Source of the DNA: Limnoperna fortunei
Lineage: Eukaryota > Mollusca > Bivalvia > Mytilida > Modiolidae
Direction of reading: 5' to 3'
Length of the DNA stretch: 64,000 nt
Assembly (NCBI GenBank): GCA_944474755.1
Contig: OX104112.1
Location: forward strand, 80,675,756 to 80,739,755
Positions 1 to 11,196 of this stretch are shown here, piece by piece (position 1 is the stretch's first letter; every line of letters begins with the position of its first letter). A program made the position numbers and the translations under genes. The notes below the pieces were generated by a model. That model did not search any database. It worked only from the letters and a program-made list of their open reading frames with translations, and was not told the DNA's origin.

Positions 1-1960
1 ATCTCTAGACTGCTGCAACCTCACAATTGAACACTTCAAACTAGGTGGGAGAGACATAATCAGAACATTAACAGTAATTATTAATTGGATTTTAAAAACC
101 TGTTCTATTCCTAACATCCTGAAACTTGGTATAGCCTCACCAGTCTACAAGCGAAAAGGGCAACCTGTTGAAGATCCTGGATCATACAGGAAGATCACGG
201 CCACCAGTATTATCAATAAGATCATCGAGAAAGTCTTTCTTAAAAGGTACGAAGAAAAGTGGACAACAACACAAAGCCTCCTTCAAAGAGGATTTACAAA
301 ATGTACTTCCAGTTTGACAGCAGCCCTTATTCTTAACGAACTCATTGCCAATGCAAGAGACTCATAGTCCACTTTACATAGCACTCCTAGATGCGCAGAA
401 GGCCTTCGATATTGTATGGCACAATTTCCTCATCAGAAAGGTTCATCACAGCGGCATTCGAGACGACACATGGCTTCTGTTTAGTGAATGGTATAAAGAC
501 CTCACATGCAATGTTAAATGGAATGGTGGCCTGTCAGACATGTTCAAAGAGCTACAGGGTGTACGCCAAGGTGGTGTTACACCCCAGCAGTTTACAAACT
601 TTACATTGACCCACTCTTGGGACTTCTAAAAAACCGAGACTTAGGTAGCCATATTGGACATCTGTACTGTGCTACCCCTACTGTCGCTGATGACATTTGT
701 CTTGTGGCAAACAATCCAGAAGAACTTCAAATTATGCTGAACATTCAGTCCATGTACGCTTATAGAGAACACTATAAGATCAGTGAATCCAAGTCAACAG
801 TCTTAATTTATGAAGGACAAAGAAAAAAGGCAATTCACAATGAACGACAGTTTAGTTCCTATTTCTGATGTTGCAACCCACCTCGGGATAGAGAGAGATA
901 GCACTTCAAAATTTGGAACTCGTGGAATAGCCAGCTCAAGGATCTCATCTGCGAGATAAACGACTTATGCTCTCATGGGTGCCGGACTTCACGGCCTTAA
1001 CGGTCTTTACCCCACTGTATCGGTACATCTCATAAGAATTTTTATTCTCCCAAGGCTTCTCTGTGGATTTGGACCTGTTCACCTCCTGGGAAAAAAGACG
1101 TCATCTCTCTATCACAGTACTACAAACAATTACTTAAACGTATTCAACATCTTCCTGAAAACAGTGCAGATGCGGCTATCTATATTCTAACTGGTCACCT
1201 CCCTCTCGAAGCTGAATTAGACAAAAAGACTCTATGTTTCTTTGGAAGCATAATCAGAAACCAAAACACCTTGGAGTATGTCTTAGTCTTGCGTCAATTA
1301 GCAATAAAAGACAAGAACTCTAAAAGTTGGGAAGTCCACTTAGTATCCGCCTTACCAACTTGCCATCACCACAGCATCTCCTGGAGAATCCGCCTGGGAA
1401 ATGCTCCTGGACAGCTCAGGTCTCTACAACAGTAAACGACACATGGGTCGCTAAGATCACTAGTGAAGCTTTTGAAAAGTCTACTCTAAGATATCTCAAT
1501 GCTATCTCATACCAGGTGAATCAACCTCATAACATCTGGACCAGTGCAGGGTTTGACCAATTTGCAATACAGCGTGCCTGTGTAAAAACAAAGCTGCTTG
1601 TTGATGTCTATAATCTGCAATGCCACAAACATAAGTTCAACCAAACAACAGTAGATCCAACATGCATACTGTGCAACACTGGAATCGAGGACAGAGTACT
1701 GATGTGCACCCACCTTGAGTCCATCAGACAGCATTTCATACTATCTATGAAAAACACAATCTCTGTGGCCATTTTGGACCCATTATTGATAAACCACATC
1801 TGTCAACCCGGCGAACTACTACAACTTGTACTTGACTGTACATACTTCAGAGCTATCCCTTGCTCCACCTACCAACGGCTGGAGACTATTTCCAGAAGAC
1901 TCTGCTATTCACTGCATGTAGAACGCAGTCGTGTTATTGAGCTTAAACATTGACAGTAAT
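1..1960 (+). mobile_element. Degenerate LINE (non-LTR retrotransposon) with reverse-transcriptase remnants
   Basis: Translated pieces in all three plus frames line up in order as one decayed LINE ORF2. Before about 345 lie finger-type residues (ASPVYKRKG, DPGSYRKI). Motif A is at about 390-420 (LLDAQKAFDIVWH). QGVRQGG follows at about 555-580, then VADDICLV at about 685-710, which corresponds to the YADD catalytic box with the Tyr lost. The tail at 1327-1953 carries a cysteine/histidine cluster (CILCNTGIEDR) of the kind found near LINE C-termini. Stops and frameshifts separate the pieces, so no functional polymerase is encoded. The 5' end lies outside the window. The exact clade cannot be fixed by eye. 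Confidence 0.85.
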
Positions 1961-3561
1961 AGCCAGTACGAGAGATACAAAGGAATTGATAGAGGGCATA
2001 ATGTTGTGTACCAACCCATTTATTTATCTCCCCCCTTGTTATACCCAATTGCTATTTTTATAATTTTATTTCTGACAAAGCCTTTTCATGAGACCCAACT
2101 CCTGGTATCGCTATTTTATTTTTTACATAGACATTTGACATTAGTCAAAGAGCATTAGAAAATTGTAACCAAAAAGGTGTTCGTGGACAATAACTCTAAA
2201 AGTTTGCATTTAATTTCAATGAAAATTGGGGTATTTTCAAATTTCAAGGTCACAGTTAAAAAAAAAAAAATTCCGGACAATAGCTCAAAAAGTGTGATTT
2301 CAAAGAAACTTTAGGATATTCTAACGTATCAGTTGGGTAAAACAGCCTACTGATGCTGGAGGAAGGTCAAGGTGACCAATCGACAAAAGCGTTAGTTTTT
2401 TTGGTCAACAGTAGGTGGTTTTCAATTGATAACTTGAAAACATGGCAACAGCTGTTAAGTTTCAATTTTCAGCAAAATCACATTTGTAGCTTCTGAGTAA
2501 GACAAATTTAAAAAAAATTGATGTGATATATTGCATAAACGTGTTTACAGTTGGCTTTGTTAAAAATGTCTAAAATGTAAGATGGTCACCGCTGCAGGCG
2601 GGTCATTCATTCATTGACGTAAGATGGTATGGACATCCAACTTCTCAAGTGGAATCGTTAGCCAGTGTTAGAAAAATTAATTTGGTATTTGGCTGAATGA
2701 TCAGATAATGAGCCTTTAAATAGTTTGCTTTTAACTGTACAGGAAAATAACGTTGACAGCCTTGGGACTATTAGAAGGTATCATAAATTGTTGTGTGAAA
2801 TACATTAATTATGTCGGGTTATAGTTTCTTGTATTATAACATGACGTTTTAGCGTGTTGCTTTTTTTTGCTAGTAGAAATGAAATCATTCTGAACACATT
2901 GGTTTGTTTTCGACATGATGCCTGAAACATGCAAATTCTGAGGCGCGTTCATTTAAGTACTAGTTAACAATGGGCAAATGTAACAATGTCAAGTCCAACA
3001 AAAACACAAGACCTGTAGATTTTTATGTGCTTATTATCTTGTCGTGGGGTTTTGATCTTTCAAATTATTTACGTTATATGAATACATCTGTAAATAAGGT
3101 GTAAAATATCGTTTTGCAACCTTGGAGAGTTTTACTACAGCATGCATACGAGAACATTTTTAAATAGTGCGATGTGCAGTTGTTCTATGGTGTAATTGAA
3201 CGGTAGTATGCTCAGCTACATTGAAGGGTTCTATCCCTGGTCAGGTCATTTAAAGACCTTATAATTGGTAATTAATGCATCTCCGCAAAACACCCAACAC
3301 GGACGCAGAGCAATGACTGGTCAAAACGTCATATCTAGCCCTTACCTCAGGCAGATACTACGGTGTGCTAGCCCTAGAAAGATCCACCTCAAGGCATGGT
3401 CAAGACGGATCATGCAGACATAAGACCAATGTATAAATAATTCCAGCTTTGTTTTCGCCAAGATATGTATGAACAATTTTTGACCTGCACGTGATGACTA
3501 AACTTTTTATGAAAAATTAGAAATGAGGATATATCTTATAAAAAACATGTTTACAGATTTC
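1961..3561. other. Non-coding stretch, nothing recognised
   Basis: AT-rich sequence without a convincing reading frame. A short tRNA-like or SINE-like scrap may lie near 3195-3260 (GGTTCTATCCCTGG resembles a B-box), but it is too short to call. Confidence 0.5.
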
Positions 3562-4355
3562 TATGGAACGCCAAAGCTGCCTTATGTTGACAAGTATCTT
3601 TTTGTTGTGGTACTTTTTAACTATGTTGTGGTATTTTTTCACTTTGTGGTGATACTTTTTAACTTTGTTGTGGTATTTTTATTTACATTGTTGTGATACT
3701 TTTAAACTCTGTTGTGGTATTTTTAACTTTGTTGTGGTACTTTTTAACTTTGTTATGGTATTTTTTTCACTTTGTTGTGGTATTTTTTTCACTTTGTTGG
3801 GGTACTTTTTCAATTTGTTGCGGTACTTTTTCACTTTGTTGCGGTACTTTTTCACTTTGTTGCGGTATCTCGTGGCGTTTTGATATATGTGGCGATTAAC
3901 GCGGGATTCAGGGCGAACTGACCGGAAGCGCACCAAGATGGAGGAAATTTTAAAAGAACTTCAATTAGAAACTCTTATACCAAATTTCGAAAGGGAAAAG
4001 ATCGATTTGGATGTTTACCTAAGCTTAACTGTTGACCAAATCAATAGACTAGGCGTCCGAACTTACGGGGACAGGGCTCGTTTGCAAAAACTAGTTCGGG
4101 AGGAACTAAAAACATCTGAACAAGAAAATAAAACCATGGGCATGTGATCCACCATGTCCATGGTTTTATTTTCTTGTTCACCACAAAGTGAAAAAATACC
4201 ACAACAAAGTTAAAAAGTATCACCACAAAGTGAAAAAATACCACAACAAAGTTAAAAAGTATCACCACAAAGTGAAAAAATACCACAACAACGTTAAAAA
4301 GTATCACAACGGCAAAAAGATACTAGTCAACATAAGGCAGCTTTGGCGTTCCATA
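3562..4355. mobile_element. Foldback element with minisatellite arms
   Basis: The left end (TATGGAACGCCAAAGCTGCC at 3562) is matched in reverse complement by the right end at 4336-4355, and the match continues inward for about 45 bp with few mismatches. Inside, both arms are made of short GTTGTGGTATTTTT...CACTTTGT units (about 3600-3865 on the left, the inverse at 4181-4315 on the right). A second inverted pair (4119-4140 and 4160-4182, around GAACAAGAAAATAAAACCATG) forms a hairpin near the centre. The arms enclose a 70-codon SAM-domain ORF. I see no transposase. Confidence 0.8.
3938..4147 (+). CDS. Small SAM-domain-like ORF inside the foldback element
   Basis: A 69-residue ORF starting at ATG 3938 has the pattern of a sterile alpha motif. 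Residues 1-16 hold a helix ending in LIPNFEREKIDLD, followed by the typical LSLTVDQINRLGV segment, then GDRARLQKLVREEL, which matches the conserved G-D-R-x-R/K-I/L-L last helix. SAM domains mediate protein-protein or RNA contacts, usually within larger proteins. Here the frame ends six codons beyond the domain, at the hairpin. It could be the first exon of a larger (transposon or host) gene or a captured, dead fragment. The SAM call is fairly sure; expression and function are unknown. Confidence 0.55.
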   Translation: MEEILKELQLETLIPNFEREKIDLDVYLSLTVDQINRLGVRTYGDRARLQKLVREELKTSEQENKTMGM

Positions 4356-4379
4356 CATTTCTATATACAGCACTCTATT

Positions 4380-4828
4380 GGTTACAATAAACCAAATATT
4401 TAACATTGCGTCTCCCATATGGGGTTCCTGCAATTAAGATTTTATGTGTGAAAATCCTCTCAAATTAAACCCCCGAAAGCAGTTGCTTGTGGAAGTTGAA
4501 ATGTTCGACTACATTATTAACAAATAAAAAAATATAGGTCGTGCGGCAAAAATGACCGAAAATTTTGGGTGAAAAATCAGCACTGAATGAAACTAACAAA
4601 CTGTCTAACCTCCACCGTATTTTTTAAAAGAGCTCTATTTTCCCGGCTCTTATTAAATTTCCCCCAAATGTAGAAGATTTTCAATCAATTATGTTTCTAT
4701 TTTTAAATTTTGCTATTTTCAGAACCCCAACATCCAATCAGATGCATCCGTGTATTTTCTTCTGATTACTATCTTGGGTTCAAAAATTTCCCGGTGTAAT
4801 GTAAACAAATATTTGGTTTATTGTAACC
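4380..4828. repeat. Short element bounded by a perfect 22-bp inverted repeat
   Basis: GGTTACAATAAACCAAATAT (from 4380) is repeated exactly in inverse orientation at 4807-4828. The 450 bp between them has no ORF. This fits a non-autonomous TIR element abutting the foldback element; no clear target duplication is visible. Confidence 0.5.
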
Positions 4829-4892
4829 TATAGTTTTACATCTCATTTATATAGTCGATTATTTACGACTTCCTTTGGTGCCTCTGTTGGCA

Positions 4893-5030
4893 GTGATTAA
4901 GGTAGTTAACCATCGATACTAGTGAGCACGTGCCTGTCAACACTAAGGTTGTGTGTTTGGGTCTTACCGGAAGCATGGTGTGCTCGACTCAAATCTTAAA
5001 AAGACAGATTGGCGTTAAACACATTTAAAA
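4893..5030 (+). mobile_element. Partial tRNA-derived SINE
   Basis: The segment contains TTAAGGTAGTTAACC, TGTCAACACTAAGGTTG and GTGTGCTCGACTC in the same order as the better-preserved SINE copies at 30414-30628, 39106-39352 and 61855-62160. The B-box region is degraded. Confidence 0.5.
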
Positions 5031-5107
5031 CACACGAATTCAGAAGTAAAAAAACAATATTTACATTTTAAGTGTATTACATTAAGTAAATATTGCATGG
5101 GTACAAC

Positions 5108-6604
5108 TTATCTCGAAGAAACAAGCACTTCGAAATCTAGCGGTTTTAAAGTAAGTCCATATTTACTGTCTATCACCGGTAATTTCCCTGGAACAGATGT
5201 TAATTTGCAACGTTGAAGCATTGTTGCAAAGAAAATAAATAGTTCCATTTTGGCGAGATGTTCCCCCGGACATTTTCGTCTGCCAGCACCGAACGGTAAA
5301 AACGTGTCTGTCTTGCCGAATGTTTTGCCATCATTTTCAAGAAACCGATTAGGATTAAACTGCTGAGGTTCTGGAAACACTTTTGGATCATAATTAACGG
5401 ACCAAAGGTTCACAAATACTAATGTACTTTCTGGGATAAAGTATCCATCTAACAGGGTATCCTTTGTTGTGCTATGTGGTAAAGCGAATGGAAATATGCA
5501 AGAATGTCGCATTATTTCCATTATGGTAGCTTCTGTAAATGGGAGATATTCTAGATCGTCAAATTCCGGATACCGGTCCATGCTGACATGCTTGCGAATC
5601 TCATTATGCACTTTTTCTTGGATATCGGGATGTGTTATCATAAATAATACAGCCCACTGTAGCGTGCTTGCAATGGTGTCAAACCCCGCGCCTATTAACT
5701 CCTGTACTGTAAGGAGTATGTGTTCGTTTGTCAGACCAACTTCTGCCTTTTCTTCCTCTGACGTTTCTTCTGTCGCTCGAATCAATGCATCAGTAACGTC
5801 ACGGATATTTGAAGGATCGTACGTATCGAGGTGTTCTTTCCGCTTTTTAAGACTAAAATTGTCCATTGTTTTTAATATTCCCAAGAAAACATTAAACGAC
5901 CGCTTTGTCAAAATGCGCATCCACGGCATAAGATCTACCGGGTTTCCAGCGCCCATTGTGGCCATGAATTTATCGTTCATTTTAACAAGTGTCACAAAGT
6001 CTTCGTCGTCTCGCTTGTATCTCTTTCCAAAACACAAAGCACAAATAATGTTTCCGACGGACAAGTAAATTTCATTATGTGGATCAATGGGCTTGCCGTT
6101 TGACGACAGCAAATTTTTTATCAATAGCTCAGCTTCGGATATGATGGCCTGTTCGATTGGACTGTTCTTGTTCGTGAATGATGATAAACAATTTTGGGCA
6201 ATTTTCCTATGTAATTTCCATCTTGGTCCATAATTACTAAATCCCATACTCTTTCCATTAGCAAGAAACCTGAATGTATAAAAGTCGGGACGTCCAGCGA
6301 AGTCTTCTGCTTGTTTGATAGTTGCCTTTCGTATGGTATTTAATCCGTTAAGAACTATGGTTGGTCTGCTGCCCATCATAATTTGGTAAATATCGCCATA
6401 TTTTTCTCTCAGACTGGTAAGATATTTGTGGGGTTTCCTACCCAAACTAGGTAAATTCCCAACAATTGGCCAAGCCCATGGGCCGGGTGCATCAGAACGA
6501 ACGTCAGTATCCTTTGTCGTCAGCAAAAATATTCCAAGTAGAAGTATCAACACTATAAACAGTAATGGCGTATAAACTGATGTTTCTAAAATCGGGATAT
6601 GCAT
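5108..6604 (-). CDS. Cytochrome P450, clan 2 (CYP1/CYP2-like), intronless
   Basis: A haem-thiolate mono-oxygenase of 498 residues, the usual size for a microsomal P450. It would use molecular oxygen and electrons from NADPH-P450 reductase on the ER membrane to hydroxylate lipophilic substrates; the substrate cannot be told. The first ATG in frame is at 6604 (codons further upstream have no ATG before a stop). Residues about 7-30 form a hydrophobic anchor, followed by a proline hinge (APGPWAWPIVGN). The I-helix has AGFDT (Asp309, Thr310), the K-helix EIMR (Glu363, Arg366), then FNPNRF. The haem loop is FGAGRRKCPG with Cys445 as iron ligand. RHS...PHSTTKDT between K-helix and haem loop recalls the CYP1 family. 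No intron interrupts it, so a retrocopy origin is possible, but every key residue is intact. Confidence 0.96.
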   Translation of the reverse strand: MHIPILETSVYTPLLFIVLILLLGIFLLTTKDTDVRSDAPGPWAWPIVGNLPSLGRKPHKYLTSLREKYGDIYQIMMGSRPTIVLNGLNTIRKATIKQAEDFAGRPDFYTFRFLANGKSMGFSNYGPRWKLHRKIAQNCLSSFTNKNSPIEQAIISEAELLIKNLLSSNGKPIDPHNEIYLSVGNIICALCFGKRYKRDDEDFVTLVKMNDKFMATMGAGNPVDLMPWMRILTKRSFNVFLGILKTMDNFSLKKRKEHLDTYDPSNIRDVTDALIRATEETSEEEKAEVGLTNEHILLTVQELIGAGFDTIASTLQWAVLFMITHPDIQEKVHNEIRKHVSMDRYPEFDDLEYLPFTEATIMEIMRHSCIFPFALPHSTTKDTLLDGYFIPESTLVFVNLWSVNYDPKVFPEPQQFNPNRFLENDGKTFGKTDTFLPFGAGRRKCPGEHLAKMELFIFFATMLQRCKLTSVPGKLPVIDSKYGLTLKPLDFEVLVSSR

Positions 6605-9479
6605 TGTTTTCTGATTCTTCGTTGTAAGCAAGTGAACATACTTTTAAACATTGGATAATTTACATAACGCTGAGTGACAACCTATTACACACGATGGGCG
6701 GCTTTTAACAATTTGATACCTGTCTACTGAAAGAAAAAATGGTCATCTGACCTGCCTGTGTTGTTAAAAGTTGACAGCTGGTCATCCTTAGATACAATTT
6801 ATTATCTCGATAGTAAATGAGTGGTATTGTCCACTTTTTTCAAATTTTACGTTTTAATTTACTATAATTGTGCTACACTATGAAGCGTCATATATACACT
6901 GAAGTATTCTGCATTTAGAGAAGATTCACTATAACAACGTTTTTTTAATATGATTATTATATTTGTGTGTTTTTTTCCGTTCGATCTATTTTATTACGCT
7001 TTAATGGTTGAACATGCATACAAAAGTAACAGTAGTTATTTATGACACTCTTAATTATTTTCTAAATATTTATCAACTACCGACCATTGACATTTATTTG
7101 GTTCAATTTCCTACGTCTCACCCTCTGTTAGACACAATAAATATTGAATACATTAATCTGTCCCTTGTCCAGTCTGGTTGCATTGTTGACATGTCATTTT
7201 GACGGATTTGGCCTCATGACCAGTCACTCATCTCTTGTATTTGTATAATAACATCGTGTACTAAAACGTGAAAATTTGTAAGTGAGACTATCACCATTTG
7301 TGATGCGTATTATTCAAGAAAATTTGAAAATACTACTATTTAACAGTTTGAATCGTTTCTTAATCATTCTAAAGGCAAAACTGCATTTAACTTTTAACAT
7401 AAAAAGCTTGGTTCAATTTCTATCATGAGAAAACAGTTTATTTGAAAATATAATTCAGGAGGAGGAGGGCAGAGCTTCGGTCAATTTCACACCGAGCGAT
7501 AGCGATACGAATATAAATTCAAATTCAAATTCTTTAAAATCCCGTGGCCCAGTTTTTTAATTCTTGCGCTGTATGGCCTAGCTTGGCGTCATTACTGTGG
7601 CTGTCTCGTGCTACTTTTAAACCATTTAAGATATATATGTTATGGGTTATTTAATGCTTTATTTAACACATCTGACCATCTTAAACAAGCTTGTGTGTGT
7701 GAATTATAACAAATTCTTGTTCAATGTGAACTTGTTTATAGACTAGCGGTTGTTGTTGTTTAGTTTCAAATAATGTTTTGCAAAGGTAACATTACAAAAT
7801 AAATATAAGTACTATGGAATTAACTTTTAGGACACCTTTTAGAACTTTTCTGGGATAATATGACAGAATCCGTTCAGATAACAAGTTAAGACGGGCTGTA
7901 CAATTGCTTGCTGGACGTAAAACATCAATCAATCAATTAAACAACGGACTTTTAAAATCGGTAACTCACTGCCAACAGCTTGTTCGATATTGGTGTGCTA
8001 TTTTTCTGAAAGATGATTGCTTATCCCGATATAAAAATAGGATAACTTCCATACCAATCCTGTCCAGCTGCCTCAAATTCCGTTATGTATACTTATTGAG
8101 CCTCTTTGAAAAAAAAAGATTATTCATCTTCTGCACTGAATAGAAACTTTACTCATTGGATCAACGCAATTTGCAAGAATTTTACGAAGACTGAAATTTA
8201 TACACGCTTTGTAATTTTGGCACTATTTTTGACTACGACATCAACTGAATCGATATAGAGAAGGTTTGGGGTTTTTTTTTAAAGTTTATTCATACCAACG
8301 TGATACGCTATGTTCCTTTTTTTTCAAAATATCAACAGTACAAAACAGTTATTCATTTAATTAATCAAAGGCAGTTCTTCTTCGGAAAATATGTACTTAT
8401 GTTCTCTCCCTCTCTATTAATCCATAATTTAATTAAGCTTTAGGATATGATATTTTGAAATATATTAGATCCATCCATAGATACAGATCACTGTTAGGTT
8501 TTGGTATGGTGTTTTGGGGGGTTTTAGTATATACCGAAATTTCCTAGTAAGAAGTGGACACTGATAGGCCAAGAACTACATTTTTAAAATGTACATATAA
8601 TAAACTACAAAGATTATTCTTAAAAGTTTCGTCAATCTCGATTTCGACATATGATATACTGAGTTACTAAAATTACACCATCAATCACAAAAGAGTGGTA
8701 TCTAGAATAATACCTTAAAGGTAAATCAAAAGGCTTCCGAATATTATGTTTCTGGAGATACATGTATAAACGTTCCAAATTCGTCCTAGTAACATACATT
8801 TATCGAGGTCACTGTAACAGTAGGGAATTTAGACTGACACAAAATACTCAACTGTTTCATTGATCTGAGTCAATTAAATTAATATTAATATGCCTATGTA
8901 GTCAAATTACACCATCAATCACATAATTATTGCACACAAAATCTTAACTTACCCTTAAAATATTACGTTTCTTTTGAACGTGGCTAAATCGCTCTGTTGC
9001 TTCCGAGTATATCAGATTTGTTCATAAAAGGTTAAATTAATTCTAATCTAGACTAATCTCGGAACCCCGCTGTAACTATATTATATTATGGATGTTAAAG
9101 GCTGTGTGAATTTTTTCATATATATCTATCTGTCCGTCAGTCTAGCGGATTTCTGAACCATACAAAATAAAGGGTTGATACCAAATATTGAAATACATGT
9201 TGCTTACATTCAGCGAGTTCGCATGAAGGCTATGGTGTTTTTTTTGCCTTCTGTGTTCCATTTCCGGTTTTTGTAGATGGTAACATTTCAGTGTGTGACC
9301 ATGGATGACATATGGCTAGTGGATAACATTCCTCTAATGTATGATGTTGATCACTTGGCATTTCATGGAATTCCATGATACATTCTGACTTTCAGTTCTG
9401 TAGTTAAAAAGATCTTTATTATTTTTGCGTCTTGTAGCTTCTTGCATCTTTTGTTTAAGGCACAGTCGTCTTTAAATAA
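6605..9479. other. Intergenic, no gene seen
   Basis: AT-rich sequence upstream of the P450 gene. The P450 promoter should lie just above 6604 on the minus strand, but no clear TATA box can be fixed. Short ORFs at 7008-7202 and 7904-8143 have no recognisable domain and look random. Confidence 0.5.
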
Positions 9480-9765
9480 GTGGATTTATGAACAACGATA
9501 CTGCATCTGCAGCAAATCATTTATGTATATGAGGAACAACAAAAGTCCTAGAACGCTACCCTGACAAAACTGGAGCTTTTGTGGAATGTTTTTCATATAG
9601 GAATACCTTCTTTGTTCTCCTTCTAAAACGTTCTGTACCAAGTGATTTATGGAATGCTGTTCTTTATACCACACAGATGGGTCTTATACAGTAGGCGCTT
9701 TTAGGATGTCCTGTCAAAAGTCATTCGAGAAGTCAAGTATTATAGGATTTAACACTGGGTTTTAG
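9480..9765 (-). mobile_element. LINE reverse-transcriptase fragment (dead)
   Basis: The minus strand reads LDFSNDF (a decayed LDFSKAFD motif A) near 9735, then, after a stop and frameshifts, QGSVLGLLLFLIYINDLL at about 9510-9565, a strong match to the QGSVLGPLLFLIYINDL block of LINE reverse transcriptases. The conserved Pro is replaced by Leu. Only the palm-domain centre survives. Confidence 0.85.
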
Positions 9766-10084
9766 GAAATTATCAATGTGTAAACTCCGGCGACTCACTC
9801 ACAAACTAAATAAAGTCCGAAGGACTTGGCAAGGTCTTAATGATAAGAATTATCTCGATCTCGTATTCGCATGAACGATGTTTTCTAAATCCAACGTCCC
9901 CCAAATCGTGTTATTGAAAGCATGGATTATATAGGATACCAGTGTATGTTGTTATCGGCAATAGAGTATTAATTTCAACTTAGTTTTTTTCTTTTTAATT
10001 CGTATAACTCTTATTTTTCTTTTGAAGCCTTTTGTTGGGAGCGTTTTGGTAGAGGGCGTGTTGACCATCGGGGCGTTTTGACTC

Positions 10085-10290
10085 AAATTCAAGATACGAT
10101 AACACATTTCCACATACTAGATAAGATTACTTAGTACCACATACCAGATAATCTAACGCAGTCCACATATGTAATACATACGATAACCAAGCCCCGGATA
10201 CTAGATACAGTAACGCAGCCCGCCATCCTAGATACAATAATATAGTCACACATATTTAACGTTGTACCACAAGAGACGATAACCTATTGA
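10085..10290. repeat. Degenerate tandem repeat, period about 35 bp
   Basis: AGATAC(A/G)ATAAC followed by CAGYCC or a related word recurs about six times with drift (for example ACTAGATACAGTAACGCAGC at about 10199 and CTAGATACAATAATATAGTC at about 10229). No coding potential. Confidence 0.55.
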
Positions 10291-11196
10291 TTTCTCGCAA
10301 CGATTAGTATGCGTCAACAGCGGTACTAATCCTTTGGTTTTGTCAGTCTATATTTTGAGTGATTATTCATGTTTGGTGTATAAATCTAAATGTGGCAGTA
10401 TAGTAGCATAACTGAATGTGATCCTGACCTTTACCGCTCAGCGGACTTTGCATTGGTCGTGATCATGATCTTTACCGCTCAGCGAACTTAGCATATATAT
10501 CGTTTTTGTTATTATATTAAATAGTGTTTTAGAACTGATTCTAGTTTAATCACGATACCTTTGAATGATGTAAACGGATTTCACGAAATTGCTATTTTTG
10601 TACCATTTTGGTCATTTTTAATGCTATGTTTTAATTCTCACCCTTGATTTTAATTTCTCGTTGTAAAAGCGTTCGGAGGCATTTAAATTGACATCAATAA
10701 TAAACGGTTTCATTTTGAATAATTTTCCTCACTGTAGAAGATTACTATATTCTTACGGGTTTGTGACTTATAAATGTTTTATGGCATGTGTTTTTGTTCA
10801 TTAAAAATGTCAAGAGACCGGTCGAAATGAGATATAACAGTAGGTATATTAAGCCAAATTGATACAAGAATAACTTATTTAAAATAGTGTCCTCAAATGT
10901 TTTTGCTTACTGGAATTTTATTAAACGCACGCTTCATATGCGAAGCGTATTTTTACGCTTATGTATATGTACGTTAAAATTCGTTTAACGGGTATGTTGT
11001 CAACTCCGTGTTAATAGATGCCTCTGGGCCACTTCCTGGTAGATTATTTGTATCTCTGGCAATATAACTCAGAAAGAACATGGATGATTAAAAGTTGTAA
11101 ATTAAATGTGATAAAACCATACAATAAATATGTATAGCATCAGAAATATTGGATATAGTTCATCCACATTCAGAGCCGCAAAGGAATAGTAACAGG

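Noticed and set aside
1..1960. Host gene containing the frame 1327-1953 (208 codons)
   Set aside because: It lies directly behind reverse-transcriptase pieces on the same strand and carries a LINE-type Cys/His cluster, so it is the tail of the same dead retrotransposon.
3679..4307. Lys/Tyr/Asn- and Phe/Val-rich ORFs on both strands around the foldback element
   Set aside because: They are translations of the GTTGTGGTATTTTT minisatellite arms and have no coding signature.
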